DNA of 64,000 nucleotides from Paenibacillus sp. FSL K6-3182 (GTDB lineage Bacteria > Bacillota > Bacilli > Paenibacillales > Paenibacillaceae): assembly GCF_037976325.1 (NCBI RefSeq), contig NZ_CP150265.1, positions 5,841,001 to 5,905,000 on the forward strand. Reading direction: 5' to 3'. The notes under the pieces were generated by a model, which was given only the letters and a program-made list of their open reading frames with translations, ran no database searches and was not told the DNA's origin. The position numbers and the translations under genes were made by a program. The first letter of the stretch is position 1, and each line of letters begins with the position of its first letter. Positions 24,813 through 33,884 of the stretch are shown piece after piece.

Positions 24813-25739
24813 TTATTTTTTCTGTTCGCTTTGAAGAAAAGCTTCAATTTCTGCTTTAGTTGGGATCGATGCTTGGGCACCTTCCTTCGTAACGGCTAGT
24901 GCTGCTGCTGCTGCTGCAAAGATCAAAGCCTGCTCAGCCTGGCAGCCATCGGCGCTTGCAGCGGCGAATGCACCGAAGAAAGTATCGCCCGCTGCCGTCG
25001 TATCAACAGGTTTTACTTTGAATGCAGGAATCGTAGCTTTGTCGCCTTGCTTATTTTGATAGAAACAGCCTTTCTCCCCTAATGTAATAATGACGTTTTT
25101 TGTTCCTTTGCCCATGACTACTTCTGCTGCCGCTTGCGCTGAGGAAGCATCGTTTACCGTTAAGCCCGTAACAACAGCCGCCTCGGTTTCATTTATAATA
25201 AGAGTATCAATAAGCGGAAAAACATGCTCAGGAATAGCCCTTGCCGGGGCAGGGTTATAAAATACTTTACTGCCGCCGCTGCTAGCACTATTCATGACGG
25301 ATAGCGTCGTCTCCCACGGTATTTCATTTTGAAGCAGCACGGCATAAATATCCGACCACTCTCCATAACCCGCGGCTGCATCCTTGTCTGTCAGTTGACC
25401 ATTCGCACCTTCAGATAAAACAATATGATTCTCGCCTTCACCGTTCACGGTAATAATAGCGAAACCTGATGTTCCTTGCTTGCGTAATACTTGACTAGTG
25501 GAAATTCCATTATCTTGTAATGATGTGATCAATGTCTGAGCAAAAGGATCCTCGCCAACTGCGCCGATCATCACACATTCCGCACCTGCGCGAGCCGCTG
25601 CAACCGCTTGATTTGCCCCTTTGCCGCCCGGAAAAAACGAGGTGGCTGCACTAGAGATTGTTTCACCCGGGAGTGGGAATTTTTCGACCTGACTAACGAT
25701 ATCCATATTTATGCTTCCAACAACGAGTATTTTTTTCAT
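24813..25739 (-). CDS. rbsK: ribokinase
   Basis: The protein has 308 aa, the usual length of PfkB-family ribokinases. Motifs: the N-terminal GSINMDIV, the first PfkB signature GGKGANQAVAAARAG (about 40-54), the ATP-site region ITLGEKGCF and the catalytic second signature DTTAAGDTFFGAFA (Asp near 255). It phosphorylates D-ribose at O5 in the cytoplasm. No rbs transport genes are adjacent, so it may act on ribose from nucleoside breakdown. Related PfkB sugar kinases share much of this signature, but the order and length fit RbsK best. Confidence 0.9.
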   Translation of the reverse strand: MKKILVVGSINMDIVSQVEKFPLPGETISSAATSFFPGGKGANQAVAAARAGAECVMIGAVGEDPFAQTLITSLQDNGISTSQVLRKQGTSGFAIITVNGEGENHIVLSEGANGQLTDKDAAAGYGEWSDIYAVLLQNEIPWETTLSVMNSASSGGSKVFYNPAPARAIPEHVFPLIDTLIINETEAAVVTGLTVNDASSAQAAAEVVMGKGTKNVIITLGEKGCFYQNKQGDKATIPAFKVKPVDTTAAGDTFFGAFAAASADGCQAEQALIFAAAAAALAVTKEGAQASIPTKAEIEAFLQSEQKK

Positions 25740-25826
25740 AGTTTGTTCATACCCTTCCCTAATTAACGATTCAGTTCATTCTTTTGAATGCATGTACCTA
25801 TTTTAACAGAAGGAGTAGATCTTCAC

Positions 25827-26372
25827 ATGATTACCGCTTTTATTATCGGCTGCGAGATAGGATTTTGGTTATTTGTACTTATCGGCTTATTATGCCGCTA
25901 TATTTTCCGTTTAAAAAAGCTTGGCGCTATATTCTTGATTGCAACACCTCTCATCGATTTGGCATTGGTTATTGCTACTATTTATGATCTCCGCGGCGGC
26001 GCAACAGCTACCTTCGCACATAGCTTGGCTGCAATATATATCGGGGTTTCCATCGCTTGGGGTCATCGAATGATCAAATGGGCTGATGAAAGGTTCGCTC
26101 ATCGCTTTGCCGGCGGACCTGCTCCTGCTCGGAAGCCGAAATATGGCAAAGATCATGCTCGCTACGAGCGAAATGGCTGGCTGCATCACTTGCTCGCATG
26201 GGTGATAGGCGCTGCCATTTTGTATGGCATGATTTTAATGGTCGGCGATGCGTTGCGAACGGAGGTTTTATTTAACACGCTTCGTTTATGGTCGATCATA
26301 CTCGTCATTGATTTTGTTATCAGCTTTAGCTATAGCTTATGGCCACGCGCCAAAAAAGCAGAATCCAATTAG
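25827..26372 (+). CDS. integral membrane protein, unknown function
   Basis: The protein has 181 aa. The ATG at 25827 has AGGAG 11 nt upstream; an in-frame ATG at 25788 has no site. Four or five hydrophobic segments are visible: residues 2-22, 29-48, 60-80, 120-142 and 150-170. A basic cytoplasmic loop between the third and fourth carries Arg/Lys/His (HRMIKWADERFAHRF to KYGKDHARYERNGWLHH). No catalytic motif recognised. Divergent from ribokinase; its last codon lies in the terminator stem. Function unknown. Confidence 0.75.
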   Translation: MITAFIIGCEIGFWLFVLIGLLCRYIFRLKKLGAIFLIATPLIDLALVIATIYDLRGGATATFAHSLAAIYIGVSIAWGHRMIKWADERFAHRFAGGPAPARKPKYGKDHARYERNGWLHHLLAWVIGAAILYGMILMVGDALRTEVLFNTLRLWSIILVIDFVISFSYSLWPRAKKAESN

Positions 26373-26390
26373 GATTCTGCTTTTCTTTTA
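26352..26390. terminator. bidirectional terminator between converging genes
   Basis: AAAAGCAGAATCC pairs with GGATTCTGCTTTT around a 6-nt loop, with A-run before and T-run after. It serves the membrane protein on the plus strand and the adenylosuccinate synthetase gene on the minus strand. Confidence 0.92.
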
Positions 26391-26395
26391 CAAAA

Positions 26396-27676
26396 TTATC
26401 GTGTAATTAGCTGCTCACGACGCGGTCCTACCGATACGCTTGCAACTTTTACGCCAATGGCTTCTTCCACAAACTGAACGTATTGCTGAGCTGCTTCAGG
26501 CAACTGCTCAAAAGTTGTAGCTTGCGAAATATCGCAGTTCCAGCCTGGCAAGCGCTTAAGCACTGGCTTAGCAGAAGCAAGCGCTGCTGTCACTGGGAAT
26601 GAATCCTTAATGATTTGTCCACCCAATTCATAACCGATGCATACTGGAATTTCATCTAAGTATCCTAGAACATCAAGATTGGTCAGCGCAACCTCCGTAG
26701 CCCCTTGCAGCATGCAGCCATAACGCGTAGCCACCGCATCAAACCACCCCATTCGGCGCGGGCGCCCTGTATTCACGCCAAATTCTCCTGCGTCGCCTCC
26801 CAAACGGCGAAGCTCATCAGCCTCCGCACCTGTCAGTTCACTGACGAACGGTCCGGCTCCAACACAGCTGGAATACGCCTTAACTACCGCAATAATTCTC
26901 GTAATTGCATAAGGTGGAAGACCCGCGCCTACTGGTGCAAAACCCGCCAGCGTAGACGATGATGTAGAGTAAGGATAGATGCCGTGATCCGGATCACGCA
27001 GCGCCCCAAGCTGTCCTTCTAGCAATATCGACTTTCCAGCTCGATACGCATCATTTAACAGCTTCGTTGTATCACAAACGAAAGGCCGCAGCTTCTCCGC
27101 TTGCTCAAGCAGCACAGTCAGAAGCTCCTCCGCTTTGATCGGCTTTTTGTTGTACAACTGCTCAAGCAGTACATTCTTGGCTGCCAAGGATTGCTCTAAA
27201 CGCTGCAGCAATCGCTGCTCATCATACAGATCCGCAACTTGTACGCCAAGCTTTGCATATTTATCTGAATAAAATGGAGCAATGCCTCTTTTCGTCGATC
27301 CGAAGCCGTTTGAGCCAAGCCTTTCCTCCTCCAGCTCGTCAAATAAGCGGTGAATAGGCAGTACAACCTGTGCTCGTTCGGATATTCGAATTTGCGGCTC
27401 CGGTACTCCTCGTGCTATCAGCTCATTCCTCTCCCGCAGCAGCACTTCAATATCAAGAGCTGTGCCTGGGCCAATGACGTTCGTAATCTCTGGATAAAAG
27501 ACGCCAGACGGCAGCATATTCATCGCGAATTTACCGTAGCTGTTAATAATCGTATGCCCAGCATTGCTGCCTCCTTGATAACGTACGACAAATGAGGATT
27601 TGGCAGCTAACGCATCTGTCATTTTCCCCTTGCCTTCATCTCCCCAATTCGCTCCCACTATAGCGGTTACCGTCAA
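26396..27676 (-). CDS. purA: adenylosuccinate synthetase, divergent paralogue
   Basis: The protein has 426 aa, close to the normal 430. Present: GANWGDEGKGK (catalytic Asp and Lys), QGGSNAGHTI (catalytic His), STKRGIAPFYSDK and NTGRPRRMGWFD. Several usually strict blocks are altered: EGAQG becomes EGQLGALRDPDHG, SSNP becomes SSSTLAG, and the TRVG that precedes GPFPTE becomes SCVGAGPFVSE. It should ligate IMO-type purine substrates (normally IMP) with aspartate using GTP, but the changes near the IMP site suggest a diverged second copy. The divergent LysR regulator is also atypical for housekeeping purA. Probably a paralogue with an altered role. Confidence 0.85.
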   Translation of the reverse strand: MTVTAIVGANWGDEGKGKMTDALAAKSSFVVRYQGGSNAGHTIINSYGKFAMNMLPSGVFYPEITNVIGPGTALDIEVLLRERNELIARGVPEPQIRISERAQVVLPIHRLFDELEEERLGSNGFGSTKRGIAPFYSDKYAKLGVQVADLYDEQRLLQRLEQSLAAKNVLLEQLYNKKPIKAEELLTVLLEQAEKLRPFVCDTTKLLNDAYRAGKSILLEGQLGALRDPDHGIYPYSTSSSTLAGFAPVGAGLPPYAITRIIAVVKAYSSCVGAGPFVSELTGAEADELRRLGGDAGEFGVNTGRPRRMGWFDAVATRYGCMLQGATEVALTNLDVLGYLDEIPVCIGYELGGQIIKDSFPVTAALASAKPVLKRLPGWNCDISQATTFEQLPEAAQQYVQFVEEAIGVKVASVSVGPRREQLITR

Positions 27677-27753
27677 TTCAATCGCCTCCTAATGTTGTTA
27701 TTGCCCTTTAAGGTTTATTATAATGAATGATGTGACATTAAAATAATTGATAT

Positions 27754-27764
27754 AACTAATAGTT
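27754..27764. promoter_or_regulatory. palindrome in LysR/purA intergenic region
   Basis: AACTAATAGTT is a perfect 11-bp palindrome about 25 nt before the LysR start. It lies between divergent promoters, where LysR regulators normally bind, but it does not follow the classic T-N11-A layout. Tentative. Confidence 0.4.
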
Positions 27765-27786
27765 CATATTAGGTGGGATTATAGCT

Positions 27787-28665
27787 GTGATCGTAAACAT
27801 GGAGTGGTATCGCGTCTTTTATTGGACGGCTAAGACAGGAAGCTTATCGCGCGCTGCAGAACAGCTTTATATTACACAGCCAGCCGTCACGCATACGATT
27901 AAGCAATTAGAGGCAAAGCTAGGCGGCCAGCTTTTTTTCCGTATGGCCAAGGGGGTCAAGCTTACGACTGAAGGCGAGGTCCTCTTTCGATATATCGAGC
28001 AAGCGTATAGCTTTATTGAGACAGGGGAAAAAATGCTCGCAGAAATGCACAACCTGCAAAGCGGTGAAATTAGTATCGGTGCGAGCGACACGTTATGCAA
28101 GCATTATTTGATGCCGTATTTGGAGCAGTTTCATACGGAATATCCAGAGATTCGCATTCGTGTGACGAATCGAACAACCCCTGAAACTATCCAGCTTCTA
28201 AAGGAAGGAAAAATTGATTTTGGCATCGTACATATGCCTGCTTCAGACAGTCAGCTAGACTTTCGGTTAAGCGTGCCCTTGCAGGATATACTCGTCGGTG
28301 GTCCTGCTTATTCATCTCTTGGTGATACCGCCATCGAGCTTGAGGATATTAGCAAGTACCCGTTATTGCTTCTAGAAAAAGGGGCGGGCACAAGAGAGTT
28401 CCTTGACGAGTATGCCGCAGCGCATGGTACAAAGCTCACGCCAGAGCTTGAGCTTGGCAGCATGGATCTGCTTGCAAAGTTCGCACGAAGTGGCTTTGGG
28501 CTGGCCTTCCTCGTTCGCAGCTATGCTGCTGATGAGCTTGCTTCTGGCGAGCTCGTCGAAATTCCGCTGATCCCGCCCATCCCCGCACGCAGCATCGGTA
28601 TCGCAACGCTTCGCGGTGTGCCGCAATCCGCAGCATCCAAACGATTTTTGGAGCTGCTGCCTTAG
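27787..28665 (+). CDS. LysR-family transcriptional regulator
   Basis: The protein has 292 aa. The start is the GTG at 27787, with AGGTGGG 9 nt upstream; the ATG at 27799 is the alternative. N-terminal winged HTH: YRVFYWTAKTGSLSRAAEQL and ITQPAVTHTIKQLEAKLG (about 8-45). The C-terminal effector domain is of periplasmic-binding type II (about 90-290). Divergent from the adenylosuccinate synthetase paralogue with 110 nt between them, so that gene is the obvious target. LysR activators of this layout usually sense a pathway intermediate; which one is unknown. Confidence 0.92.
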   Translation: MIVNMEWYRVFYWTAKTGSLSRAAEQLYITQPAVTHTIKQLEAKLGGQLFFRMAKGVKLTTEGEVLFRYIEQAYSFIETGEKMLAEMHNLQSGEISIGASDTLCKHYLMPYLEQFHTEYPEIRIRVTNRTTPETIQLLKEGKIDFGIVHMPASDSQLDFRLSVPLQDILVGGPAYSSLGDTAIELEDISKYPLLLLEKGAGTREFLDEYAAAHGTKLTPELELGSMDLLAKFARSGFGLAFLVRSYAADELASGELVEIPLIPPIPARSIGIATLRGVPQSAASKRFLELLP

Positions 28666-28692
28666 CCGCTTGGCAAAAAACTAAATGCATAA

Positions 28693-28722
28693 AAAAAACG
28701 TCCTATTCTAAATAGGACGTTC
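28693..28722 (-). terminator. rho-independent terminator for locus 2 kinase
   Basis: AACGTCCTATT (28697-28707) pairs with AATAGGACGTT (28711-28721), with TTTTTTTT following on the minus strand. The stem overlaps the end of the kinase gene. Confidence 0.9.
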
Positions 28723-30486
28723 TGGTTCGATATCTTTTTTTCTAGCTGGAATCGTAATCGTAATGGATGTGCCCATTCCTCTTTTGCTCACGATCCGCAC
28801 GCCGTATTCCGCTCCAAAATGAAGCTTGATCCGCTCGTCCACATTCCGTACCCCGTAGCCCACATTCACTCTCTCAATAGGATCGGACATTTGGCGTAAA
28901 ATCTCAGGATTAATGCCAACACCGTCATCAATGACTTGGAAGGTTATTAAATCTCCCTCCATCTTGCCTACTATTCGAATGTTAATCTGTGCTCCATACC
29001 AAGCATGCTCAAGCGCATTTTCGATAAAGGGCTGTAAAATAAGCTTTACGGTCGTAAATCTTAAAATATCAGGATCAATGTCAAACCAGATTTGCATACC
29101 GTCTTCGAATTTCGTCTTCTGAATATTGATATATGCATTAATCTGCTCCAGCTCATTCCGAATCGGAATAACGGTTCTACCTTCATTCAGAGATAACCGG
29201 TAAAATTTCGCTAAATCAAGCACCATTCGCTGCAGCTTATCTACCTGTCCAAACTTAGCCAATCTACTGATCGAGGACAATGTGTTATATAAGAAATGCG
29301 GATTGATTTGCGCTTGCAGCGATTCCAGCTCCGCTTCCTTTTTCTTCATATTTGTCATATAGACTTCTTGAATTAATCCGTCAATATTATGACCCATATC
29401 GTTTAAAGCGAAGGAAATGCGCGTAAATTCATCCTTCCCTTTAAAATGAATCTTTTTCTTGAAATTCCCTTCTTGAAAGGCATCCAGCACACGAACGATT
29501 TTGATAACCTTACGGGAATAAAAGCGAGAAATATACAAGCCTGCAAGTGAAAATACAACAAAGCAAGCCAAGCAAATTAAGAAGGTCCAAAGCTTTACCT
29601 TGTCAGTAGCCTTCTCCATAATATCGGTTGGAACGAGTGCGAGCAGCTTCCAATTCAGCTGTGGAATCTTTTCCTCTACGGCCCAATAGTTCGCCATTTC
29701 CGCTTCACTCAGCGATTCACCAATTTTAAAATGGGTATCACCGGAGGAGAACATAATTCTTCCATTCTCGTTGAGTGCAAAAATTTTCGTTCCTTGACCG
29801 ATTTTCTCAGAATCAACGCTCTCGAGCAGATCGGTAAGTCTCAAGCTAATACGAACGAAACCAATTTCCTCAAGCGTAATGGGATCATTCATATTAACAA
29901 GTCTTCTGAGCAAGGAAATATGCCCGAATTTCGTATCCCCTTCGACCTGCTTCCACTGCATAGTCTCGCCATACCGCTCCACAGGGTAATCTATATACCA
30001 TGACCTGTCCTTAATTCTAGAAATATGGTACAAATCAAATAATGGCCCCTCCGCATTCAGCGGATCGGTATTATTATAATTGTGATAGATTTCCGGCAAT
30101 GTATTGTTATGTAGATAGACTGCAAGGCGCATTTTATTGCTTGCTGCCTCCACCGTTGTTTGCATTTTTGGAAGGAGCTGCTTCGTCGTGGCTTCGTAGC
30201 TAACCCAGCCTTCTTCATAATGACGCAAATAGGATGCAAGATTACTGTCAAAATAAAGCATGCCGGATATACGTGACACATCCTCCATTTTGTACATAAT
30301 ATTGTCCTTCATCTGAGCCAGCGTACCAAGATTAATCTCGCGGGTTCGCTCTTGAATGGAGCTTGTAAAAATAACATTCGCTGCATAGCCAATTAGGATC
30401 ACCGGCACCATGATAAACAAGCTGTAGGTGAGCATAATTTTAATCCCAAACGGAATATAACGATGCTCCTTCTTATGTTTGGTCAT
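28708..30486 (-). CDS. YesM-type sensor histidine kinase, locus 2
   Basis: The protein has 592 aa. Membrane segments at about 13-35 and 293-315 flank an extracellular sensor domain. HAMP follows, then QAQINPHFLYNTLSS (His near 394) and a HATPase region with PFIENALEHAW and DDGVGI. The start codon overlaps the stop of the response regulator gene (ATGA), giving translational coupling. Here the regulator gene comes first, opposite to locus 1. It senses the substrate of the upstream LplABC-type importer. Confidence 0.93.
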   Translation of the reverse strand: MTKHKKEHRYIPFGIKIMLTYSLFIMVPVILIGYAANVIFTSSIQERTREINLGTLAQMKDNIMYKMEDVSRISGMLYFDSNLASYLRHYEEGWVSYEATTKQLLPKMQTTVEAASNKMRLAVYLHNNTLPEIYHNYNNTDPLNAEGPLFDLYHISRIKDRSWYIDYPVERYGETMQWKQVEGDTKFGHISLLRRLVNMNDPITLEEIGFVRISLRLTDLLESVDSEKIGQGTKIFALNENGRIMFSSGDTHFKIGESLSEAEMANYWAVEEKIPQLNWKLLALVPTDIMEKATDKVKLWTFLICLACFVVFSLAGLYISRFYSRKVIKIVRVLDAFQEGNFKKKIHFKGKDEFTRISFALNDMGHNIDGLIQEVYMTNMKKKEAELESLQAQINPHFLYNTLSSISRLAKFGQVDKLQRMVLDLAKFYRLSLNEGRTVIPIRNELEQINAYINIQKTKFEDGMQIWFDIDPDILRFTTVKLILQPFIENALEHAWYGAQINIRIVGKMEGDLITFQVIDDGVGINPEILRQMSDPIERVNVGYGVRNVDERIKLHFGAEYGVRIVSKRGMGTSITITIPARKKDIEPERPI

Positions 30487-32024
30487 TTTCGTCTAAACTC
30501 CAACGGCGTCATACCGTACATTTCTTTAAATTGTTTGCTGAAATATGGCAAGTGACGATAGCCTACTTGATCTGCTATCTCATAAATTTTCATGTTTGTT
30601 GTTTTGAGCAGCTCGCACGATTTCTCCATGCGCAGCTGAATAAAATATTCGCTGAAGTTTTTACCTGTCTCCTCTTTAAAAATAAGGCCAAGGTAGTTCG
30701 GCGATAATGAAAATTGCTCCGCCAAATCACGTAATGTAATGTTATCATGTGTACGTTCTTTCATATAATCAATCATTTGTTTAATAAGCTTCCAATTTTT
30801 TTTGTGCTTGTTTGCCTGCAAAGTTTCGGATATTTCGTAAACCCTACGTCTCAGCCACACATGAATATCGTTGATCGTCTCAAACTGCATAATGATATCG
30901 TAATTATTCAGCTCCATGCCAAGCAGCTGAAAGACATTTTCATTCGTTCTTTGCAAATAATTATCAAGCTTCATTACGATATAAAGCGCATAGTTGCGCA
31001 GCGTAAACTTTGACTTTAAGTTTTTGGCAACCTGAAATAAGTCATCCAGCTCATCATGAATGCGAACGAGCTCATAACCCGACATCGCAACAAACAATGC
31101 TTCCAGCTTTGCATCGAGATGCTTAACATCCTCTTTCTCTGCCGGCCTAACCTCACCGTGACCAATGACCTTTCCTTTGCCGTAAAACATTTTCAAATCC
31201 AAAGCTTCAACGGCCTGACGATAGGAGGCCGAGAATACGTTGATTGAATCACATAATTCACCAACGCCTGCGGTAATGGAGAAGGTATGCTGTTCGTTGA
31301 CTCTATTAACGATCTTGAGTGGCAAAACATCTTTATCCGATTGCTCAATGAGAATCGCAACCCGGAATTTGCTAATTTTACAAATATGCGAAATGCCAAA
31401 CTCCTTACAGATCGATACCACTTGCTGAATCTCATCCTGCTCTGCCCGCGTCTCATCGTTCAGTTTCCAAGACAAATCATCCACTTCAATTACGGCTACT
31501 AAGCCAGGATAGAGAAAACGATTCATCTCATATTCTTGACTCAATACCTCAATGGTTTTGTCATCGCTGGTTCCTTCAAGCAATTGCAGCATATATTCAT
31601 TTTTTACGATCGGAACCATTTGGCCATATGTATTTTGCCGCTCTTGCTCATGGTCCAAGACATCTCGAACCTTAAGCAGAGAATCAATCAGCTCCTGATC
31701 ATCCATCGGCTTTAAAACATAATTGACAGCATTAAGCGACAATGCCTGCTTAACATAGCTAAAATCTTGATATCCGCTTACGAAAATAATTTTAATATCC
31801 TTCGACATCTCGAGCGCGCGTCTAGCCAGCTCAAGCCCCGTCATATTAGGCATACGGACATCTGTTACAAGAATATCTATTTTTTCCGTATCCAGCACTT
31901 TACAAGCATCAAATCCGTTCATCACACCCGCTACGATTTCCATACCGAGATCTGTCCAAGGAATAAAGGCACGCATACCTTCCAAATCTAGCTTTTCGTC
32001 GTCCGCCAGCAATACTTTATACAT
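30483..32024 (-). CDS. YesN-type response regulator, locus 2
   Basis: The protein has 513 aa; GGAG before the ATG. Receiver domain: LLADDEK, phospho-acceptor Asp in LVTDVRMP (about 55), FVSGYQDF, VLKPMDD. C-terminal AraC double HTH (about 415-512): LRDLAEQFSLSPNYLGLIFK and IADQVGYRHLPYFSKQF. Four-nt overlap with the kinase gene. It lies downstream of the binding-protein gene beyond a terminator and probably activates that importer. Confidence 0.93.
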   Translation of the reverse strand: MYKVLLADDEKLDLEGMRAFIPWTDLGMEIVAGVMNGFDACKVLDTEKIDILVTDVRMPNMTGLELARRALEMSKDIKIIFVSGYQDFSYVKQALSLNAVNYVLKPMDDQELIDSLLKVRDVLDHEQERQNTYGQMVPIVKNEYMLQLLEGTSDDKTIEVLSQEYEMNRFLYPGLVAVIEVDDLSWKLNDETRAEQDEIQQVVSICKEFGISHICKISKFRVAILIEQSDKDVLPLKIVNRVNEQHTFSITAGVGELCDSINVFSASYRQAVEALDLKMFYGKGKVIGHGEVRPAEKEDVKHLDAKLEALFVAMSGYELVRIHDELDDLFQVAKNLKSKFTLRNYALYIVMKLDNYLQRTNENVFQLLGMELNNYDIIMQFETINDIHVWLRRRVYEISETLQANKHKKNWKLIKQMIDYMKERTHDNITLRDLAEQFSLSPNYLGLIFKEETGKNFSEYFIQLRMEKSCELLKTTNMKIYEIADQVGYRHLPYFSKQFKEMYGMTPLEFRRK

Positions 32025-32091
32025 GATGTTATCAGCTCCAATTAGGCAAAGGCTTTACGTACATCGAACATCTCATCGTTCTATTAAAACG

Positions 32092-32136
32092 AAAAAACTC
32101 GGGTACACTAAATAACTTAGTATACCCGTCGTTTTT
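32092..32136 (-). terminator. terminator between binding protein and YesN, locus 2
   Basis: CGGGTACACTAA (32100-32111) pairs with TTAGTATACCCG (32117-32128). The minus strand continues AGTTTTTTCG. It follows the binding-protein gene and separates it from the regulator genes, so YesN/YesM depend on read-through or their own promoter. Confidence 0.85.
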
Positions 32137-32151
32137 AAGAAAAGCTATGGC

Positions 32152-33807
32152 TTATTCAGCTTTCATTTTTGCAAGGTTCGCTTGCCATTTTTCTGTTTTG
32201 AATGCCAGCAATTTATCATAACCAGCAGCTTGAGCATCTTTTTCGCCTTTATCAAGAACAGCTAGTACTTCAGCATCATTTTTCGCGAACAATGCTTTTG
32301 CTCTAACTTCTAGGAACAAGTCCTCAATACGTTGACGGATGATACCTTCTTCTGTATCCGGTTGTGGATCGATGTTAATGAATTCTGTTGCATTGGATTG
32401 CGTTTTCCACGTAATTTCACGTTGGTAACGAGTAGACCAGTTTTGTTGCTCAACTGGCAACGACTCTTCAAATTTAGCTTTTGTAGTATCTAGGAATACT
32501 GTGTTACCAACCCAGTTAAGGTTCGTTGTAATCGCTTGAAGCTTACCAAGACCGCCTGCATCAGAAGTGTATTTTTCTGTGAACTTCGGAGTTTCGCCGT
32601 CAGCTTCTACGCCATCCCAATAGATTCCTGGAGGTCCCCACATCAAAGCGCTTTGTCCTTCAGGACCAGTCAACCAGTCATAGAAAGCGAAGATTGCTTC
32701 TGGGTTTTTAGCGCTTTTCGTAATAACCGTTACGTTCCAGCCTAACATACCATACGTACCAGGGAATACTTTGTTTTTGTCAACGCCTTCTTTGTGAATC
32801 GGCCAGATCATGAAATATCCAGCTTCTGGATCGTTTTTCGTAAGCTCAGCATGTGCTTGCATTGCAATTTCAGTTGGGCTTGCTGATGCAAATACTGCTA
32901 CACGGCCAGTCATTACTTTTTCAGTAATTTGGTCAACCGTTTGTGTCATTGCATCTTGCGTAATCAATTTTTCACGGAACAGCTTGGAAGTGTATTGCAT
33001 TGCTTCACGGTACTCAGGGTCAAGGAAGATCGAAGTCAGCTTGTCGCCGTTAGGTACAGCACGCATACCTGGGAACTTCTGATCGTTTTCTTTGAATGCA
33101 GAGTACAATACGTCAAGTCCTTGTCCATCTTTTGCTAAATGCGGCTCGTAAGGAACAACATTCGGATATTTTTCTTTAACCAGCTTCAAGTAGCTGTACA
33201 GATCGTCTGTTGTTTCAAGCTTAGGTGAACCAAGCTCTGTGTAGATCTTTTTGTTTACAACATAACCAGAGTTGCCGTTAGGTTGTTTTGTATACCAGTT
33301 AGGGAATTGATAAAGCTTGCCATCTTCTGAACGAAGCATGTTGATGCCTTCATCGCCCAACCATTTTTTCAAGTTCGGATATTTATCAAGATAGTCGTCG
33401 AATGGAACAAGCAGATCAGCTGTGCGCAATTTCTCAACATCAACGCGCTCTAGCCAGATCGCATCAGGAAGCTCGCCAGTCGCGATCATCGTATTCAGCT
33501 TTTGTGGAGCCGCACCACCGGAGTGGATTGGTTTTACGTTTACTTTCTTTGTATCTCTAATCCAAGTACTCGTAATGTCGCCGCCCCATGCTGGCATAGT
33601 GTACCAGTCATAATGCCCATAAAGGGTGAAATCAAGCTGCTCCTTGCCAAGTTCATAAACCGATGCCGGCTTATTGCCGCTATTTTCCTCCGGCTTGCTT
33701 CCTGTTTCTCCGTTTTCTGTTTTACCGGAATTACCGCTACAGCCTGCCATTAAAGAAACGGCCATAAATGCAGAGACGATTGGGACGAGTAGTTTTCTTT
33801 TTTTCAT
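32152..33807 (-). CDS. LplA-type extracellular solute-binding lipoprotein, locus 2
   Basis: The protein has 551 aa. The ATG at 33807 has AGGGGAT about 12 nt upstream; an earlier in-frame ATG at 33834 does not. Lipobox SLMAGCSG (Cys near 23), Gly/Asn-rich linker, then a large family 1 binding fold (WLERVDVEKLRTADLLVPFD, GMLGWNVTVITKSAKNPEA). The 540-570 aa size and gene order match the LplA group, which takes up oligosaccharides such as pectin or rhamnogalacturonan fragments. No hydrolase lies nearby, so the substrate is open. Confidence 0.92.
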   Translation of the reverse strand: MKKRKLLVPIVSAFMAVSLMAGCSGNSGKTENGETGSKPEENSGNKPASVYELGKEQLDFTLYGHYDWYTMPAWGGDITSTWIRDTKKVNVKPIHSGGAAPQKLNTMIATGELPDAIWLERVDVEKLRTADLLVPFDDYLDKYPNLKKWLGDEGINMLRSEDGKLYQFPNWYTKQPNGNSGYVVNKKIYTELGSPKLETTDDLYSYLKLVKEKYPNVVPYEPHLAKDGQGLDVLYSAFKENDQKFPGMRAVPNGDKLTSIFLDPEYREAMQYTSKLFREKLITQDAMTQTVDQITEKVMTGRVAVFASASPTEIAMQAHAELTKNDPEAGYFMIWPIHKEGVDKNKVFPGTYGMLGWNVTVITKSAKNPEAIFAFYDWLTGPEGQSALMWGPPGIYWDGVEADGETPKFTEKYTSDAGGLGKLQAITTNLNWVGNTVFLDTTKAKFEESLPVEQQNWSTRYQREITWKTQSNATEFINIDPQPDTEEGIIRQRIEDLFLEVRAKALFAKNDAEVLAVLDKGEKDAQAAGYDKLLAFKTEKWQANLAKMKAE

Positions 33808-33884
33808 CTGTTTATTATCCCCTTTCAAGCTCATTTTTATATGTTCAAAGCTTTCGCTCTAAACCACATGTCTTAAACTGCCTG

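Noticed and set aside
27677..27786. Purine riboswitch upstream of the purA-like gene
   Set aside because: The 110-nt divergent gap is too short and lacks recognisable aptamer stems.
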